Positions 62,961 through 64,000 of a DNA stretch of 64,000 nucleotides are shown here, one piece after another. The notes beneath the pieces were generated by a model. That model saw only the letters and a program-made list of their open reading frames with translations, made no database searches and was not told the DNA's origin. The stretch spans positions 22,669,714-22,733,713 of the forward strand of contig OU342808.1 of the NCBI GenBank assembly GCA_910591455.2. Direction: 5' to 3'. Each line of letters opens with the position of its first letter. Position 1 is the first letter of the stretch. The position numbers were made by a program, and so were the translations under genes. The DNA is from Pholis gunnellus (taxonomy: Eukaryota > Chordata > Actinopteri > Perciformes > Pholidae).

Positions 62961-64000
62961 TTTAGAGTCTTCTCTTATCTTCTGTATCATGACTGCCCAA
63001 CTTCATGGAAGAACAATACTAAATTGTTGGCGCAATCCTTTTAAGCCCCTGAAAATATTTCCTAGAAGTCTTAATGTATTTCTTAATGATAACATTAAAT
63101 AGTCATTTAATAAGCACTAATCAAAGTAAAAAAGCAACAACTCTTGAGGTGTTATTTATTTAAAATATCAATGTATCAGCTTTAGCAGGACTGTGTGGGT
63201 GTGGTTGAATCACATTTGATTGACAGTGACCAAACAACCCACAAAATGTCATCAAAATTCTGGATCAAATGCTAGTACATACTGATTGGTGCATATGACT
63301 TCCTCTAAATCGGCCCCGCCTACTTCACACAGTGAGAAGAGCACAAACCAGAAACGCCAACGTAGATATTCCTCATATGAAATACCACAAACTGTTTGCA
63401 AAAACCAAAGTCTGTTCAAAAGATCCCATCACTCATAGTGGGAAGCTGATTAAAAAATAAGTTTGAATGGCCTTCAAGATAAAACAGCCCATTGTGCTTC
63501 ACAATGCAAAGATAAAGAAACAAAATGAGTGGGTAAAAGAAAGGAACAGACATGAACAAGAGCGCTACAATTCACAGAAGAGAAGAATAAAGCTGTGAAT
63601 TAGCTCAGACATCCATTTCAGTAATAATAACGGTAATACCAGATTGTCATTGAGTTTTTTGACTTGACAACAACCTTTTGCAATAAACAAGTTAGCAGCA
63701 AAACAACACATTTTAGAGTCACTTTCTTTTTCATCAGTGACCATTTTAAACAAAAAAAACATAATAAAACTCACGCGGTATAATCAAGTCATTGATATTG
63801 ATCGGCAATCTAACAAGACCAGATACATTTTAGCCAATCGGTGCTATGAGTAGTACAATTGCCCCTTTTTATTCCACAGATTACTACACTTACATACATA
63901 CAAAGTGTAAAGCACAGACACTTATATCACCTATTTAAACGTCTGCGCCACACTTTTTCTCTTTCTTTGATATCTTCTTCCATCAACACTCCCTCTGCAG
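62961..64000. other. Unannotated stretch to the window edge
   Basis: No supported gene. Frame 63565-63774 (minus) has no recognisable domain. The last 50 bases are pyrimidine-rich and end in ctgcag, which resembles a splice acceptor at the window edge. Confidence 0.4.

Overview
The window looks like vertebrate nuclear DNA, almost certainly from a teleost fish and probably a percomorph. Reasons: long CA/TG and TA microsatellites, low overall gene density, no operons or ribosome-binding sites, and several interspersed repeats that I recognise from fish genomes (a tRNA-derived SINE-like family, a LINE ORF2 C-terminal relic, and short families discussed below). Family recognition is from memory; no database was searched.

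No complete protein-coding gene, rRNA, tRNA or CRISPR array can be supported. Nearly all open frames are short, lack splice or codon support, or are simple-repeat translations. The window is best read as a gene desert or as one or more very long introns. The one place that resembles a gene start is 7.8-9.5 kb. It is CpG-rich and contains a plus-strand candidate first coding exon (8966-9122) with splice-like ends, a good start context and a signal-peptide-like N-terminus. An antisense frame over the same bases is also open, so the strand is not settled. Two weaker exon-like segments lie at 23456-23745 (minus) and 27616-27855 (plus).

Layout: 0-4.7 kb has a degenerate hAT-like repeat and a terminal-inverted-repeat element. 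7.8-10 kb has the CpG-rich block, candidate exon and a SINE-like copy. 13.4-14.8 kb has a CA repeat, an LTR-like segment and an 11-bp minisatellite. 16-28 kb is mostly featureless apart from a very long CA tract at 22.9 kb and a TA tract. 29.7-36 kb holds two copies of a dispersed family that occurs five times in the window, plus a second SINE-like copy. 38.5-40.5 kb holds a LINE relic, an abutting fish repeat and a low-copy repeat. 43-50.8 kb is rich in structure: an almost perfect palindrome, a TA tract next to a 200-bp foldback, an inverted copy of the five-copy family, a local duplication and another common fish repeat. 53-64 kb is largely plain sequence.

I found no convincing novel molecular system. 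The most useful leads are the candidate first exon, the two hairpin structures and the inverted-repeat element.
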